A model generated the notes under the pieces. The model was not told where the DNA came from and did no database searches. It was given only the letters and a program-made list of their open reading frames with translations. The position numbers and the translations under genes were made by a program. Shown here piece after piece: positions 44,334-53,388 of a DNA stretch of 64,000 bases (the stretch's first letter is position 1; each line of letters opens with the position of its first letter). Source of the DNA: Pseudomonas caspiana (GTDB taxonomy: Bacteria > Pseudomonadota > Gammaproteobacteria > Pseudomonadales > Pseudomonadaceae); the NCBI RefSeq assembly GCF_002158995.1, contig NZ_LOHF01000008.1:137479-201478 (forward strand), read 5' to 3'.

Positions 44334-44426
44334 GCTTTACGCGAGGCCGCGCCGCAGGTCCTTCATGGGCCGATCCTGGTATCCGATGAACCCTTGCGTC
44401 GTGCCCTTGCCGAAATGCAGCGTTAA
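44334..44426 (+). pseudogene. possible C-terminal gene remnant
   Basis: A start-less frame reads A-L-R-E-A-A-P-Q-V-L-H-G-P-I-L-V-S-D-E-P-L-R-R-A-L-A-E-M-Q-R and stops at TAA 44424-44426. Its composition is that of real protein and it begins eight bases after the REPIN, so it may be what remains of a gene cut by the repeat. No homology is claimed. The rest of the 365-bp gap (44195-44559) is intergenic. Confidence 0.25.
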
Positions 44427-44559
44427 CCGCCACTTTTTCTACAGTCAGCGTCATCAGCCAAAAGCTATTCCGCACCGGAATACGCCCATGAAAATCATGA
44501 ATTTTATTTATCTCAATGAACCTCGTAGCGTGTCGTCTTCTGCATAAGGAGATGACCCT

Positions 44560-45186
44560 GTGAATAGCCTGCGCTTGTATGTTGACTCGCAATTGACCAG
44601 CCCCTACGCCATGTCGGTATTCGTAGCGCTTCGCGAGAAGGGCGTCGAATTTGAACTAAGCACTCTGGATCTGGAGGCGTCCGAAAATCAGTCGGCTGAT
44701 TACGCCAGCCTTTCGCTGACTCAGCGAGTACCCACACTGGTGCATGGCGACTTTGCACTGTCAGAGTCCTCAGCGATCACCGAGTACCTGGAGGATGCTT
44801 TTCCACAAACGCCGGTTTATCCACGCGACTTGATGCAGCGCGCAAAAGCGCGGCAGGTTCAGGCATGGATCCGCAGCGACCTGCTGCCGATTCGTCAGGA
44901 GCGGTCCACGCTGGTGGTGTTCTATGGCCTGAAGGCAGGCCCGTTATCGCCCGATGCCGAGGCCGCAAAACGTAAGTTGATTAGTGCCGCACAAGCGCTG
45001 CTTGCGGATAGCCCCGAGTACCTGTTCGGCGAATGGTCGATTGCCGATGTGGATCTGGCCGTGATGCTGAACCGTCTGATACTCAATGGCGACTCGATGC
45101 CGTCCGGGTTGGTGGAATACGCCCAGCGCCAGTGGCAACGGGCGAGTGTGCAGGAGTGGGTCAGGTTGCAGCGTCCGCCGCTTTAG
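44560..45186 (+). CDS. yfcF: glutathione transferase, YfcF-like
   Basis: 208 residues from GTG 44560, with AAGGAG 44546-44551. L-R-L-Y-V-D-S-Q-L-T-S-P-Y-A-M-S-V-F-V-A-L-R-E-K-G (4-28) and R-V-P-T-L-V-H-G-D-F-A-L-S-E-S-S-A-I-T-E-Y-L are close to E. coli YfcF, a GST that protects against oxidative stress. The helical domain has W-S-I-A-D-V-D-L-A-V-M. It stands alone between two REPINs. Confidence 0.83.
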   Translation: MNSLRLYVDSQLTSPYAMSVFVALREKGVEFELSTLDLEASENQSADYASLSLTQRVPTLVHGDFALSESSAITEYLEDAFPQTPVYPRDLMQRAKARQVQAWIRSDLLPIRQERSTLVVFYGLKAGPLSPDAEAAKRKLISAAQALLADSPEYLFGEWSIADVDLAVMLNRLILNGDSMPSGLVEYAQRQWQRASVQEWVRLQRPPL

Positions 45187-45468
45187 CTTTGCTCCCTGTT
45201 TACGCGCGTATCTCAAGGGTTACGCGCAACCCACCAGACGGACGATTTTCCAGACGGACACGTCCGCCCCGGTTTGAGACTGGATTAGGTGTCATCCAGT
45301 ACGAACGTTCGCCACGTTCGATTGTTGGTCTCTACGACGTCGCTGAAACCAGGTTTTGAGGGTGCAGCGGTGAATGTCGTGGCGCTGCTGGTTTGGGTAT
45401 TCCAGACCTGCAACGCAATTTTCCTTTCTCAGGGGGGCGTCTACTTTGGGCACGGCGACGGCACGGAC

Positions 45469-45559
45469 CTGTAGGAGCGCACGAGCATCGCGAGGCCGCG
45501 ACAGCGGTGCATCAGGCAGAGCGCCGTCGCGGCCTCGCACTGCTCGTGCGCTCCCACAG
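45469..45559. repeat. REPIN-type inverted repeat
   Basis: ctgtaggagcgcacgagcatc and gctcgtgcgctcccacag flank an inner pair gcgaggccgcgac and gtcgcggcctcgc. The 636-bp region around it (45187-45822) has no frame I can support; the part from 45560 on is AT-richer and probably carries the promoter of the next operon. Confidence 0.87.
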
Positions 45560-45822
45560 AAAAGCATTCCAGATCAGCTGTTTATATGTTTTTTGCCCAG
45601 GCGGGGTATAAGTATCTCTTCCCCGTATGTGTAGCCCACCAACGCTTACCCGCTATTCGAGCTATGCACTTCATTGTCATTTTTCAAAATATTTCGACAC
45701 GAACTGCACTGAACTAACGCTCCGTTACAACGATCCTTTTCTTTGCGCAGTCAGCGCGACCCTGTCTGCCAGTGCATTTGCGCTGAGTATTGCCCAGGGT
45801 CGCTCAACGATAAGGAGCCGCC

Positions 45823-46251
45823 GTGACCGTTACTACTCATCCCCTTTACCGGAGCACGCCAAGCCCGCTACACGCGATCTTGCTTGCCGGTACCGTTCCG
45901 CTGTTTCTCGGCGCCTTGCTGAGTGACATCGCTTACGCCCAGACCTACCAGATTCAGTGGGCCAACTTCGCTGCTTGGCTTATTGCCGGAGGGCTGCTTT
46001 TTTGTGGTCTGGCGTTGTTGTTTGCACTGGTCAATCTGATCCGGGCGGACCACAAGGCAGGCCGCCCGGTAGCGTATTTCCTGCTTCTGCTGGTCACTTG
46101 GGCGCTGGGCCTGATTAACGCCTTTGAACATGCCAAAGACGCTTGGGCGATGATGCCGACGGGCCTGATTTTGTCGATAGTCGTGACTTTGCTATCTGTT
46201 GTTGCCGCGTGGACCGGGCTTACCAATCTACGTTCGGGAGGTGCTGAATGA
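45823..46251 (+). CDS. DUF2231 family membrane protein
   Basis: 142 residues with four hydrophobic helices (about 18-40, 48-72, 82-100, 110-132). H-P-L-Y-R-S-T-P-S-P-L-H-A-I-L-L-A-G-T-V-P at the start is typical of DUF2231, whose members often neighbour periplasmic dehydrogenases or cytochromes. The stop overlaps the following start by four bases (ATGA), so it is made with the sorbosone-dehydrogenase-like lipoprotein. It may anchor or supply electrons or haem to that enzyme. Confidence 0.83.
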   Translation: MTVTTHPLYRSTPSPLHAILLAGTVPLFLGALLSDIAYAQTYQIQWANFAAWLIAGGLLFCGLALLFALVNLIRADHKAGRPVAYFLLLLVTWALGLINAFEHAKDAWAMMPTGLILSIVVTLLSVVAAWTGLTNLRSGGAE

Positions 46252-47540
46252 AGCATTCAGGCGCACTGACCATTTTGAGCATGTCGCTGGTATTAAGCGC
46301 ATGTGGTGGCGATGGCGAAAGCACCCAGGCACGCGGTCCGGATCCGAAGTTGCCGGAGCCACAACGCACACTGTTGCCGAGCATGAAGATCGCTGAGCCG
46401 GTGGCTTGGGGTGACCAGAAGCCTACAGTTCCTGAGGGCTACAGCATTTCGGCGATTGCTACCAATCTGAGAATTCCGCGTCAGACTCTGGTTCTGCCCA
46501 ATGGCGATATCCTCATCGCAGAAGGGCGTGGCGGCAGCGCGGCCAAACTGAAACCCAAGGACGTGATTGCCAGTGTGATCAAGGCCAAGGGCAACACTCA
46601 GGTCAAAGGCGGCAATCGTCTGACGTTGTTGCGCGATGCTGACGGCGACGGCAATTACGAGTTGAAGACGATTTTCGCTGAAGATCTCAATGCGCCTTAT
46701 GGCCTGGCGTTTGCCGATGGCAAGCTCTATGTGGCTAACCAGGACGCCTTGGTACGCTTCGATTATCAGGAAGGTCAGACCAAAGCCAACGGCGCCCCAA
46801 CCAAAATCACCGACCTGCCATCGCAGATCAACCACCACTGGACCAAGGCGCTGACGATCAGCCCCGACGGTCGTTACCTTTACGTGGGGATTGGCTCGAA
46901 CAGCAACGTGACCGAGCGTGGCATGGAAGTTGAGATTGATCGGGCCATGGTTTGGCAGATTGATGCCGAAACGGGCGCGCACAAGCCTTACGCTACTGGC
47001 CTGCGTAACCCGACGGCGCTGACCATTCAGCCTGAAACCGGGAAGTTGTGGACGGTGGTCAATGAGCGTGACGAGTTGGGGCCTGATCTGGTTCCGGATT
47101 ATCTGACGTCGGTGAAGGAGGGCGGTTTCTACGGCTGGCCTTACAGCTATTGGGGTCAGAACGTCGACCCGCGTGCGCAACCGGAGAACCCTGACAAGGT
47201 CGCCTCGGCGATCAAGCCGGATTACAGCCTCGGGTCGCACGTCGCTGCGCTGGGCGTAGACTTTTCCATTCCGGCCATGGGTGACAAGTTCGCCAACGGC
47301 GTTTTTGTCGGCGAGCACGGTAGTTGGAACCGTCCGAATCCGGTGGGCTACAAAGTGATTTTTGTGCCGTTCAACAACGGCAGCCCTGCGGGTGAGCCGG
47401 TTGATTTTGCCACTGGCTTCCGGGGTGCTGACGGGAAAACCCGTGGTCGGCCTGTCGGTGTGACGGTCGACCCGAAAGGCGCACTGATCATTGCCGACGA
47501 CCTTGCCAACACGGTCTGGAGAGTAACGCGTAATCGTTGA
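46248..47540 (+). CDS. sorbosone-dehydrogenase-like PQQ-type lipoprotein
   Basis: 430 residues with lipobox L-V-L-S-A-C (Cys19). A six-bladed beta propeller follows, with G-D-I-L-I-A-E-G-R-G-G, N-A-P-Y-G-L-A-F, L-T-I-S-P-D-G-R-Y-L-Y-V-G-I-G-S-N-S-N, L-R-N-P-T-A-L and F-V-G-E-H-G-S-W-N-R, the pattern of soluble glucose/sorbosone dehydrogenases that use PQQ. It likely oxidises a sugar in the periplasm. Translationally coupled to the DUF2231 gene. Confidence 0.87.
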   Translation: MKHSGALTILSMSLVLSACGGDGESTQARGPDPKLPEPQRTLLPSMKIAEPVAWGDQKPTVPEGYSISAIATNLRIPRQTLVLPNGDILIAEGRGGSAAKLKPKDVIASVIKAKGNTQVKGGNRLTLLRDADGDGNYELKTIFAEDLNAPYGLAFADGKLYVANQDALVRFDYQEGQTKANGAPTKITDLPSQINHHWTKALTISPDGRYLYVGIGSNSNVTERGMEVEIDRAMVWQIDAETGAHKPYATGLRNPTALTIQPETGKLWTVVNERDELGPDLVPDYLTSVKEGGFYGWPYSYWGQNVDPRAQPENPDKVASAIKPDYSLGSHVAALGVDFSIPAMGDKFANGVFVGEHGSWNRPNPVGYKVIFVPFNNGSPAGEPVDFATGFRGADGKTRGRPVGVTVDPKGALIIADDLANTVWRVTRNR

Positions 47541-47548
47541 TCCCAGTG

Positions 47549-47576
47549 CCCCGAGGTGAGTGATGTCGCCTCGGGG
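47549..47576 (+). terminator. hairpin after the sorbosone-dehydrogenase-like gene
   Basis: ccccgagg (47549-47556) and cctcgggg (47569-47576) form an 8-bp GC stem with a 12-base loop, nine bases after the stop. No T run follows (tatctcatgc). Confidence 0.5.
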
Positions 47577-47600
47577 TATCTCATGCACAGTTCCTGTCTA

Positions 47601-47692
47601 TGTTTTAGGAGCGGCTTCAGCCGCTAGCAGCGTTCATGCCCGACATAGGCGCTGTTGCCGATGACGCCGTCCCGGCTAAAGCCTGTCCTACG
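47601..47692. repeat. REP element of the second class
   Basis: taggagcggcttcagccg and cggctaaagcctgtccta are near-complementary. This cggcttcagccg/ggctaaagcc type differs from the gcgcacgag type and resembles the element at 58443-58533. Confidence 0.7.
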
Positions 47693-47721
47693 GATTGATG
47701 GTGCACGCCGGGTCCAATGTT

Positions 47722-47766
47722 TGCTGCGAGATAGCGCGGTGTCCGGCACCGGGCTATCTCGCAGCA
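47722..47766. repeat. isolated long palindrome between convergent genes
   Basis: tgctgcgagatag (47722-47734) and ctatctcgcagca (47754-47766) are a perfect 13-bp inverted repeat. An inner cggtg/caccg pair extends the stem. It is not of either REP class in the window. It lies between the 3' ends of the dehydrogenase gene and the hybrid kinase, where it could act as a bidirectional terminator, though no T run is seen. Confidence 0.7.
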
Positions 47767-47829
47767 TCAACTCAATATTTCCAGGTTACCGAGGCCGTCA
47801 GGTTTATTGGTACGCCTTAAGCGACCGCT

Positions 47830-50800
47830 CTATAACTTGATGAGTTCACGTACCCGAGAGGCGAGGGTGTCGATCGCGAATGGCTTGGTCAGCACCTGCA
47901 TGCCGGGGCCGAGCTGTTCATCGCCGATGGCGGCGTTTTCTGCGTATCCGGTGATAAACAGTGTCTTGAGAGTAGGTCTGACCTCCCGCCCTGCGTCGGC
48001 CATTTGTCGGCCATTCATGCCGCCTGGTAGCCCGACATCGGTGATGAGCAGGTCAATGTGGACATCGGAGCGCAGTACCTTGAGACCGGCGATGCTGTCA
48101 CCGGCCTCAATCACCCGGTAGTCAAGCTCGCTCAGAACTTCCATGAGCAGCATACGGACCGTTGGCTCGTCATCCACAATCAGAATGGTTTCTCCCGTGT
48201 CTGCCGGCGCAACTGGCGTCTGGTTCGTCTCGCGTACCTCTTCGGTTGCCTCGCCTTCGTAACGAGGCAGGTAGACGCAGATGGTTGTGCCCAGTCCTAC
48301 CTGCGAATTGATACGTACCTGACCTCCGGACTGTTTGGCAAATCCATAGATCATGGACAGACCCAGCCCTGTGCCTTGGCCTATCGGCTTGGTTGTGAAG
48401 AAGGGATCGAACGCCTTGGCGATAATTTCCGGTGTCATGCCCGTGCCGGTGTCCGTGACACTCAGCGCCAGATACTCGCCCTCTGGCATTTCGTGCGTGC
48501 GGGCCGTGTCATGAGCCATCGACACATTGGCCGTCCCAATCGTGATCCGCCCGCCCTCCGGCATGGCATCCCGAGCATTGATGCACAAATTAAGAAGGGC
48601 GTTTTCAAGCTGGCTGGCATCGACGAGCGTCGACCAGACACCTGCTGCGCCTGCAATCTCGACGGTGATGCTCGGCCCAACGGTGCGCTGGATAAGTTCG
48701 CCCATGCCTTCGATCAAAATGTTGACGTTGGTCGGTCGTGGATCAAGGGTTTGTCGACGGGAGAAAGCCAGGAGACGGTGGGTCAGCGCTGCGGCGCGTT
48801 TTGTTGCACCCTGCGCTGTCGTAATGTACTTGTCGGTCTCGGCCCAGCGGCCCTGCGCGATTCTTGCACCCAATAGTTCCAAGGCGCCGGAGATACCCGC
48901 CAACAGGTTGTTGAAGTCATGCGCCAGGCCCCCGGTCAGTTGTCCGACCGCTTCCATCTTCTGTGACTGGCGCAGTTTCTCCTCTGCCTGCATAAGTTCG
49001 ACGGTGCGCTCTGCCACACGTTGTTCCAGTGTCTCGTTCAGTGCACGCAACGCAGCCGTCGCACGGTCGCGTTCGGCTTCAATGGAACGACGTCCCTCAA
49101 CATCGATGACGACGCCCGGCAGGCTGAGCGGGCTACCGTCCTCGGCAAGATCAACCCGTCCATTCGCCTCGATCCAGTAATACTTGCCATCGGCACGACG
49201 CACCCGGTACTGATGGGCATAGGCACCGCCCTTGGCAATGGCGGCACTGATCGTTTGCTCAAGGCTTGCCTTGTCTTCAGGGTGAACCGACTCGACGACC
49301 TGCGCCATGGTCATGCCCTCCAGCCCTAGTGCGGGATCAAGGCCAAAGGCGCGGGAGAAGGCTTCGTCGATGGTGAAGCGGTCGTTGGGCACGTCCCAGT
49401 GCCATGTGCCGATAATCGCGCCGGCCGCGAGTGCCAACTGAACACGCTCCACGTTCTGTCGTGCGACTGCCTCGCTGATGCGCAAACGTTCCTGTGCGTT
49501 ACGCCGTTCAGTGACATCACTGAAGATGATCGCGATCTGCCTGTCGGCCCGGTCACCGACGCTGACCGCCCGAACATCAAACCAGCGCTTGAACGCTTCG
49601 GCATAATTCTCGAACGTAGCGGGTTCACCGGTCTTGGCGACATGCCCATAAGTCTCGAACCAGAAGCGTTCGAGGTCCGGAGCAAACTCGGTAACCCACT
49701 TGCCGCGCAGGTTTACCCCGGCCTGGCGTTCGAAGGCCGGGTTCGCCTCGACGAAGCAATAGTCAATCGGTTGATCGTTGTCATCAAACTTCACCTGGAC
49801 GATGGCAAACGCTGACTCGATCGTCTCCAGAATCGTGCGGAAGCGTTCTTCGCTTTGACGCAAGGCGGTTTCAGCAGTGCGTGTCCGGGACAGATCAAGC
49901 ATTGCGCCGATCATGCGCACTGCCAAGCCTGCGGCGTTGCGTATCACGTGGCCCCGGTCCAGAACGTCTGCGTATGAGCCGTCCTGACGGCGGAAGCGGT
50001 ACTCGTCTGTCCAGGCGCTGCCGGCCCCGTCGATGACGGCGTGAATCGAGTTGTAAATACGGATCCGGTCATCCGGATGTATTTGATCGATCCACCATTG
50101 ACCGGTGGTGCCGATGGATGTCAAAGAGTGTCCGTAAGCCTCTTCCAGCGCTTCGTTCCACAGAATCTGGTCAGCCTGCAAGTCCCAGTCCCAGATGGCA
50201 TCGCTGGTCGCTTTGGCCACCAGGCGATAGCGCTCCTGGGTTTCCTCCATAGCGACACCTGCAAGGTGTTCGCTGGTGCGGTCACGCAGAATCTTCACGT
50301 ACCCCAAGTGGGCGTTATCGTCACCATAGAGCGGCATCATTTCGCCGGATGCCCAGAACTGCTGGTGCCCCTTGCGCAGGTGCCAGCGCTCATCCAGGGC
50401 ACGCCCGCTCTGAAGTGCGCGCTGCATCTCGCGCTCGATCTGGCCATTGGCCCGGTCGATCCGGGTGAAAAATCGCTCAGCGGTCTGGCCAAGCATTTCT
50501 TCAGCGGTCCAGCCCAGTACTCGCTCGGCACCGGGGTTCCAGTCGGTTATGAGCCCGGCAGGGTTGGTGACGATCATGGCGATGTCGATGGCGCTTTCGA
50601 AGATTGCTTGCTGACGCGTTTCACTGTTGGCGAGCGCTGCAGGACTTGCTTTGGGAGGAACGACTGTATTGGCTGAAAAGCTTTGCGCGGTGGCGGCTGC
50701 ACGCAGAGAGGTCTGGCTGAGGCGATCAGTGCCGCTGTGCTCGGTCGACAGTTCAGCGGGAGGCTGTGGATTGATTCCTGCATCCTCGAGGACTCTGCGC

Positions 50801-50859
50801 AAACGCGCGATCTCGGCCTCAAGCTCTTCGCGAGTCATATCGTTCAAAGCATTTCCCAC
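47830..50859 (-). CDS. hybrid sensor histidine kinase (four PAS domains)
   Basis: 1009 residues. A coiled start (M-T-R-E-E-L-E-A-E-I-A-R-L-R-R) is followed by four PAS/PAC units (about 85-205, 205-325, 335-455, 470-590), a coiled coil, HisKA with His647 in G-G-L-A-H-D-F-N-N-L, HATPase with N-A-R-D-A-M and G-T-G-L-G-L-S boxes, and a receiver with Asp941 in I-T-D-V-G-L-P-G-G. No membrane segments. No output gene is nearby. The core is close to the kinase at 25026, suggesting common origin. Confidence 0.88.
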   Translation of the reverse strand: MGNALNDMTREELEAEIARLRRVLEDAGINPQPPAELSTEHSGTDRLSQTSLRAAATAQSFSANTVVPPKASPAALANSETRQQAIFESAIDIAMIVTNPAGLITDWNPGAERVLGWTAEEMLGQTAERFFTRIDRANGQIEREMQRALQSGRALDERWHLRKGHQQFWASGEMMPLYGDDNAHLGYVKILRDRTSEHLAGVAMEETQERYRLVAKATSDAIWDWDLQADQILWNEALEEAYGHSLTSIGTTGQWWIDQIHPDDRIRIYNSIHAVIDGAGSAWTDEYRFRRQDGSYADVLDRGHVIRNAAGLAVRMIGAMLDLSRTRTAETALRQSEERFRTILETIESAFAIVQVKFDDNDQPIDYCFVEANPAFERQAGVNLRGKWVTEFAPDLERFWFETYGHVAKTGEPATFENYAEAFKRWFDVRAVSVGDRADRQIAIIFSDVTERRNAQERLRISEAVARQNVERVQLALAAGAIIGTWHWDVPNDRFTIDEAFSRAFGLDPALGLEGMTMAQVVESVHPEDKASLEQTISAAIAKGGAYAHQYRVRRADGKYYWIEANGRVDLAEDGSPLSLPGVVIDVEGRRSIEAERDRATAALRALNETLEQRVAERTVELMQAEEKLRQSQKMEAVGQLTGGLAHDFNNLLAGISGALELLGARIAQGRWAETDKYITTAQGATKRAAALTHRLLAFSRRQTLDPRPTNVNILIEGMGELIQRTVGPSITVEIAGAAGVWSTLVDASQLENALLNLCINARDAMPEGGRITIGTANVSMAHDTARTHEMPEGEYLALSVTDTGTGMTPEIIAKAFDPFFTTKPIGQGTGLGLSMIYGFAKQSGGQVRINSQVGLGTTICVYLPRYEGEATEEVRETNQTPVAPADTGETILIVDDEPTVRMLLMEVLSELDYRVIEAGDSIAGLKVLRSDVHIDLLITDVGLPGGMNGRQMADAGREVRPTLKTLFITGYAENAAIGDEQLGPGMQVLTKPFAIDTLASRVRELIKL

Positions 50860-51079
50860 TTTCGCATTGTCGTTCCGTTATAACCGCATCAAATCAGAAA
50901 ACACCGGGTTTTGCACTGGCGAGCCTTTGACGGTGTGGCGGGTTACCGGGCATTGCGATCAGGAATGGCGCAGGCGTAGGCAAGGTAACGAGCCAGCATC
51001 TGACTGGTCGGTACTTCAGTCAGTTCCACTTGACCTCGGTGTACATTGCACCGCGCTGTCTAGCGTCAAACATCAGCCC

Positions 51080-51155
51080 CTGTAGGAGCGCTCGGAGGGT
51101 ACGACGGCCGCGAAGCGGTGTGTCAGACATACCGCTATCGCAGCCCGGCGCTGCT
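51080..51155. repeat. degenerate REPIN
   Basis: It begins ctgtaggagcgctcggagggtacgacggccgcga and contains the usual loop gtgtgtcagacataccgctatcgcagcc, but the closing arm is eroded. The rest of the 310-bp region 50860-51169 holds the kinase promoter and nothing else I can support. Confidence 0.65.
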
Positions 51156-51169
51156 TGATCGGGGCAGGA

Positions 51170-51505
51170 TTATTGCGCGGTTTTCAGCTTGATCACATCA
51201 CCGGAGATGGTGGTGGTGTAGCCGCTCAGGATCCACGCCCAGAACCAGTTTTCCTGAACCTGAGTGTTGATCATCGCATCGCCGCCTTTGGCGTTGATCG
51301 CGGAGGTTTGAGCGCGCACGAAGCGGTTGTTCTGGCGAATAGGGATAACGCCGAACAACATCAGGCCAGTGGCGCTTGCCTCACTGTGGCCCAGAACGGT
51401 GTATTGATTGCTGTCGTAGTGCGGGGACTTGATTGCGGTGCCGGTGCAACCCGCCAGAGCCAGACCCAGAACGGCAGACGCCGCGACTTTGCTGATGTAC
51501 TTCAT
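51170..51505 (-). CDS. small TRL/DUF6567-like lipoprotein
   Basis: 111 residues with lipobox L-A-L-A-G-C (Cys20). The mature part has Y-T-V-L-G-H-S-E-A-S-A-T-G-L-M-L-F-G-V-I-P-I and K-G-G-D-A-M-I-N-T-Q-V-Q-E-N-W-F-W, a layout seen in small secreted proteins of the TRL and DUF6567 groups. Envelope-located, function unknown. Single gene. Confidence 0.7.
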   Translation of the reverse strand: MKYISKVAASAVLGLALAGCTGTAIKSPHYDSNQYTVLGHSEASATGLMLFGVIPIRQNNRFVRAQTSAINAKGGDAMINTQVQENWFWAWILSGYTTTISGDVIKLKTAQ

Positions 51506-51635
51506 AGAAACTCCATAGCCTAAAACCCGGGATCCAATTTCTCGGGGGGCGACACTCTAACCGCACCTCCTGAATATTGAAACGCCCATCCCGCGCCGCT
51601 CCATGCCAGTAGACGCCACTCGTGCTGATTACGGA

Positions 51636-52814
51636 TTAGTGTGCCGCTAAAGATTCGCGGGGCGCTCCTGTCTGGTCGACCAGACGAATACTGTCGCGCC
51701 CATCACGCTTGGAGCTGTAAAGCGCAGCGTCGCCTTGTTCAATCAACGTCGCCAGGTCAGCAGGTGGTTGGTCAAATAGGTTAGCGCCGATACTCAAGGT
51801 CACCGCTTGGGGAGTGGCGAACGTCTGTGACGTAGCGTTGTAAAACTGGCTGCGCAGCTCGTTGCCCAGTTTCAGGATTTTCTCTTGTGATGTGTTGCTC
51901 AGGAGGATGACGAATTCGTCACCGCCCAATCGTGCCGCCAGCGCTCCTTCGGGGAGGATTGATCGAATCATCTCGCTTAGCGTGACCAGCAATCGGTCGC
52001 CTGCAGTGTGTCCGAACAGATCGTTGACCAGCTTGAAGTTGTCGATGTCGATCAGTAGCAAGGCGCCCGGTCGATGGGCTGTCACTTGATCAAGCACCCG
52101 CTGTGCGCGAACTTCAAAAGCGCGGCGGTTGTAAAGCGCTGTCAACGGATCACGTGCGGCCAGGCGAGCTATTCGTTTCTCCCGGCGATAGCGTTCGGTT
52201 CCGGTCATCGAAAGTGCGATGAGCATGATCGCCATCGCACCTTCGACCAGCGATATCTGAATGATCTCGCCACGGAAGGCGGCGAGATCAATGAGCGTGC
52301 CCGGCACTACCGCCGGTATGGCCTTGGCGGCGTAGAACATCCCGTGAATCAACAGTACATAGCGCAGTTGTACCGCTCCGACACTCAAGGACTTGCCATG
52401 GGGACGCAGCAGAAAGCTGGCTCTCAGGCTCAGCAGGGCGATCAGCAATGAGTTGACCACAAGCATGACTTTCGACCACGAAGGATCGCTCGGTAATAAA
52501 AGCAGTGCCAGCCAGACGGCAGGGATCAGGACCCAGGCACGCGACAGGCGCGTCTCTGTGAAGCGCGCCACGCCGAACAGAAACAGCCAATGCGCCGTGA
52601 TCAGCAGGCCGTTGGCGAACCAGATACCAATCAGCAGAAAACCGCTCATGCGCAGCAACGCGAGTGTCGATCCCACGCTGATTGTTGCGAAACCGGCGCT
52701 CCAGTAAAGCAGTGAAGATTCACGAACGCTGCGCCACTCGATCGCCAGATACAGGGCCGCAGCCGCTGCAAGGGCGATGGTGAGAATCAGTAACGTGGGT
52801 GGGTCGAGCGCCAT
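51636..52814 (-). CDS. membrane diguanylate cyclase (GGDEF)
   Basis: 392 residues from ATG 52814; the frame further upstream is polar and not supported. Seven or so hydrophobic helices span residues 5-215, followed by a GGDEF domain: D-P-L-T-A-L-Y-N-R-R-A-F near 225 and the active motif GGDEF at 297-301. No RxxD inhibitory site is found five residues before GGDEF. It would make c-di-GMP from two GTP at the inner membrane. Divergent from the DUF2945 gene. Confidence 0.87.
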   Translation of the reverse strand: MALDPPTLLILTIALAAAAALYLAIEWRSVRESSLLYWSAGFATISVGSTLALLRMSGFLLIGIWFANGLLITAHWLFLFGVARFTETRLSRAWVLIPAVWLALLLLPSDPSWSKVMLVVNSLLIALLSLRASFLLRPHGKSLSVGAVQLRYVLLIHGMFYAAKAIPAVVPGTLIDLAAFRGEIIQISLVEGAMAIMLIALSMTGTERYRREKRIARLAARDPLTALYNRRAFEVRAQRVLDQVTAHRPGALLLIDIDNFKLVNDLFGHTAGDRLLVTLSEMIRSILPEGALAARLGGDEFVILLSNTSQEKILKLGNELRSQFYNATSQTFATPQAVTLSIGANLFDQPPADLATLIEQGDAALYSSKRDGRDSIRLVDQTGAPRESLAAH

Positions 52815-53017
52815 AAACGGACTGGCCTTTCCAATGTGCAATAAAGGGCAGGATTGTAAGCGTTCAGGCGGATATTTCAGAGCGTTCTGTAGAGGATTTG
52901 CGGGGTGTTCGACTACTGGTGCTATCGAAGTGAATTTATCGGTCGCGGCTGGCTCGATAAGAAACGGCGCTGATGCAATGCGTCGACAACCGTTAGGCTT
53001 TCTACCAGGAGAACTCG

Positions 53018-53227
53018 ATGACCCATTCATTCAAAGCTGGCGATACCGTGCGCTGGAATTCGGAGGCGGGTGAAATCCACGGCAAGGTGATCAAGGTCCA
53101 TACCAAGGACGTAGAGTTCATGGGCAAGCATCGCCCGGCTTCAAAAGATGATCCTCAATATGAGGTCAAGAGTGACAAGACCGGGCATTTGGCGATGCAC
53201 CATGCAGGGGCATTACATCGCGGCTGA
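53018..53227 (+). CDS. DUF2945 (hypervirulence-associated TUDOR) protein
   Basis: 69 residues. F-K-A-G-D-T-V-R-W-N-S-E-A-G-E-I-H-G-K-V-I-K-V-H and Y-E-V-K-S-D-K-T-G-H-L-A-M-H match the short HVA1/DUF2945 family with its single TUDOR-like barrel. The ribosome site aggag is at 53008-53012. Function unknown. No partner on the same strand. Confidence 0.82.
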   Translation: MTHSFKAGDTVRWNSEAGEIHGKVIKVHTKDVEFMGKHRPASKDDPQYEVKSDKTGHLAMHHAGALHRG

Positions 53228-53388
53228 GGATATATATCCGGCTACTTTAAACAGGTCGCGGTGCCGGTTTCGGCCGCTCGTAGTGATCAGGTGGCAGGGC
53301 AGGGGCATAAAGCGCTGCATTGCAAGAGCGCATTGCTGGCAGGCGCAGTGGTACTTAGAGGCACGATCGCGACTAAAAGCTTTTGCGA

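Noticed and set aside
45292..45567. 91-residue minus-strand frame in the gap before the DUF2231 gene
   Set aside because: It begins inside a REPIN and has an unstructured Arg/Gln-rich product.
46293..47588. 431-residue minus-strand frame opposite the sorbosone-dehydrogenase-like gene
   Set aside because: Antisense to a lipoprotein gene with clear motifs; no ribosome site, no domain.
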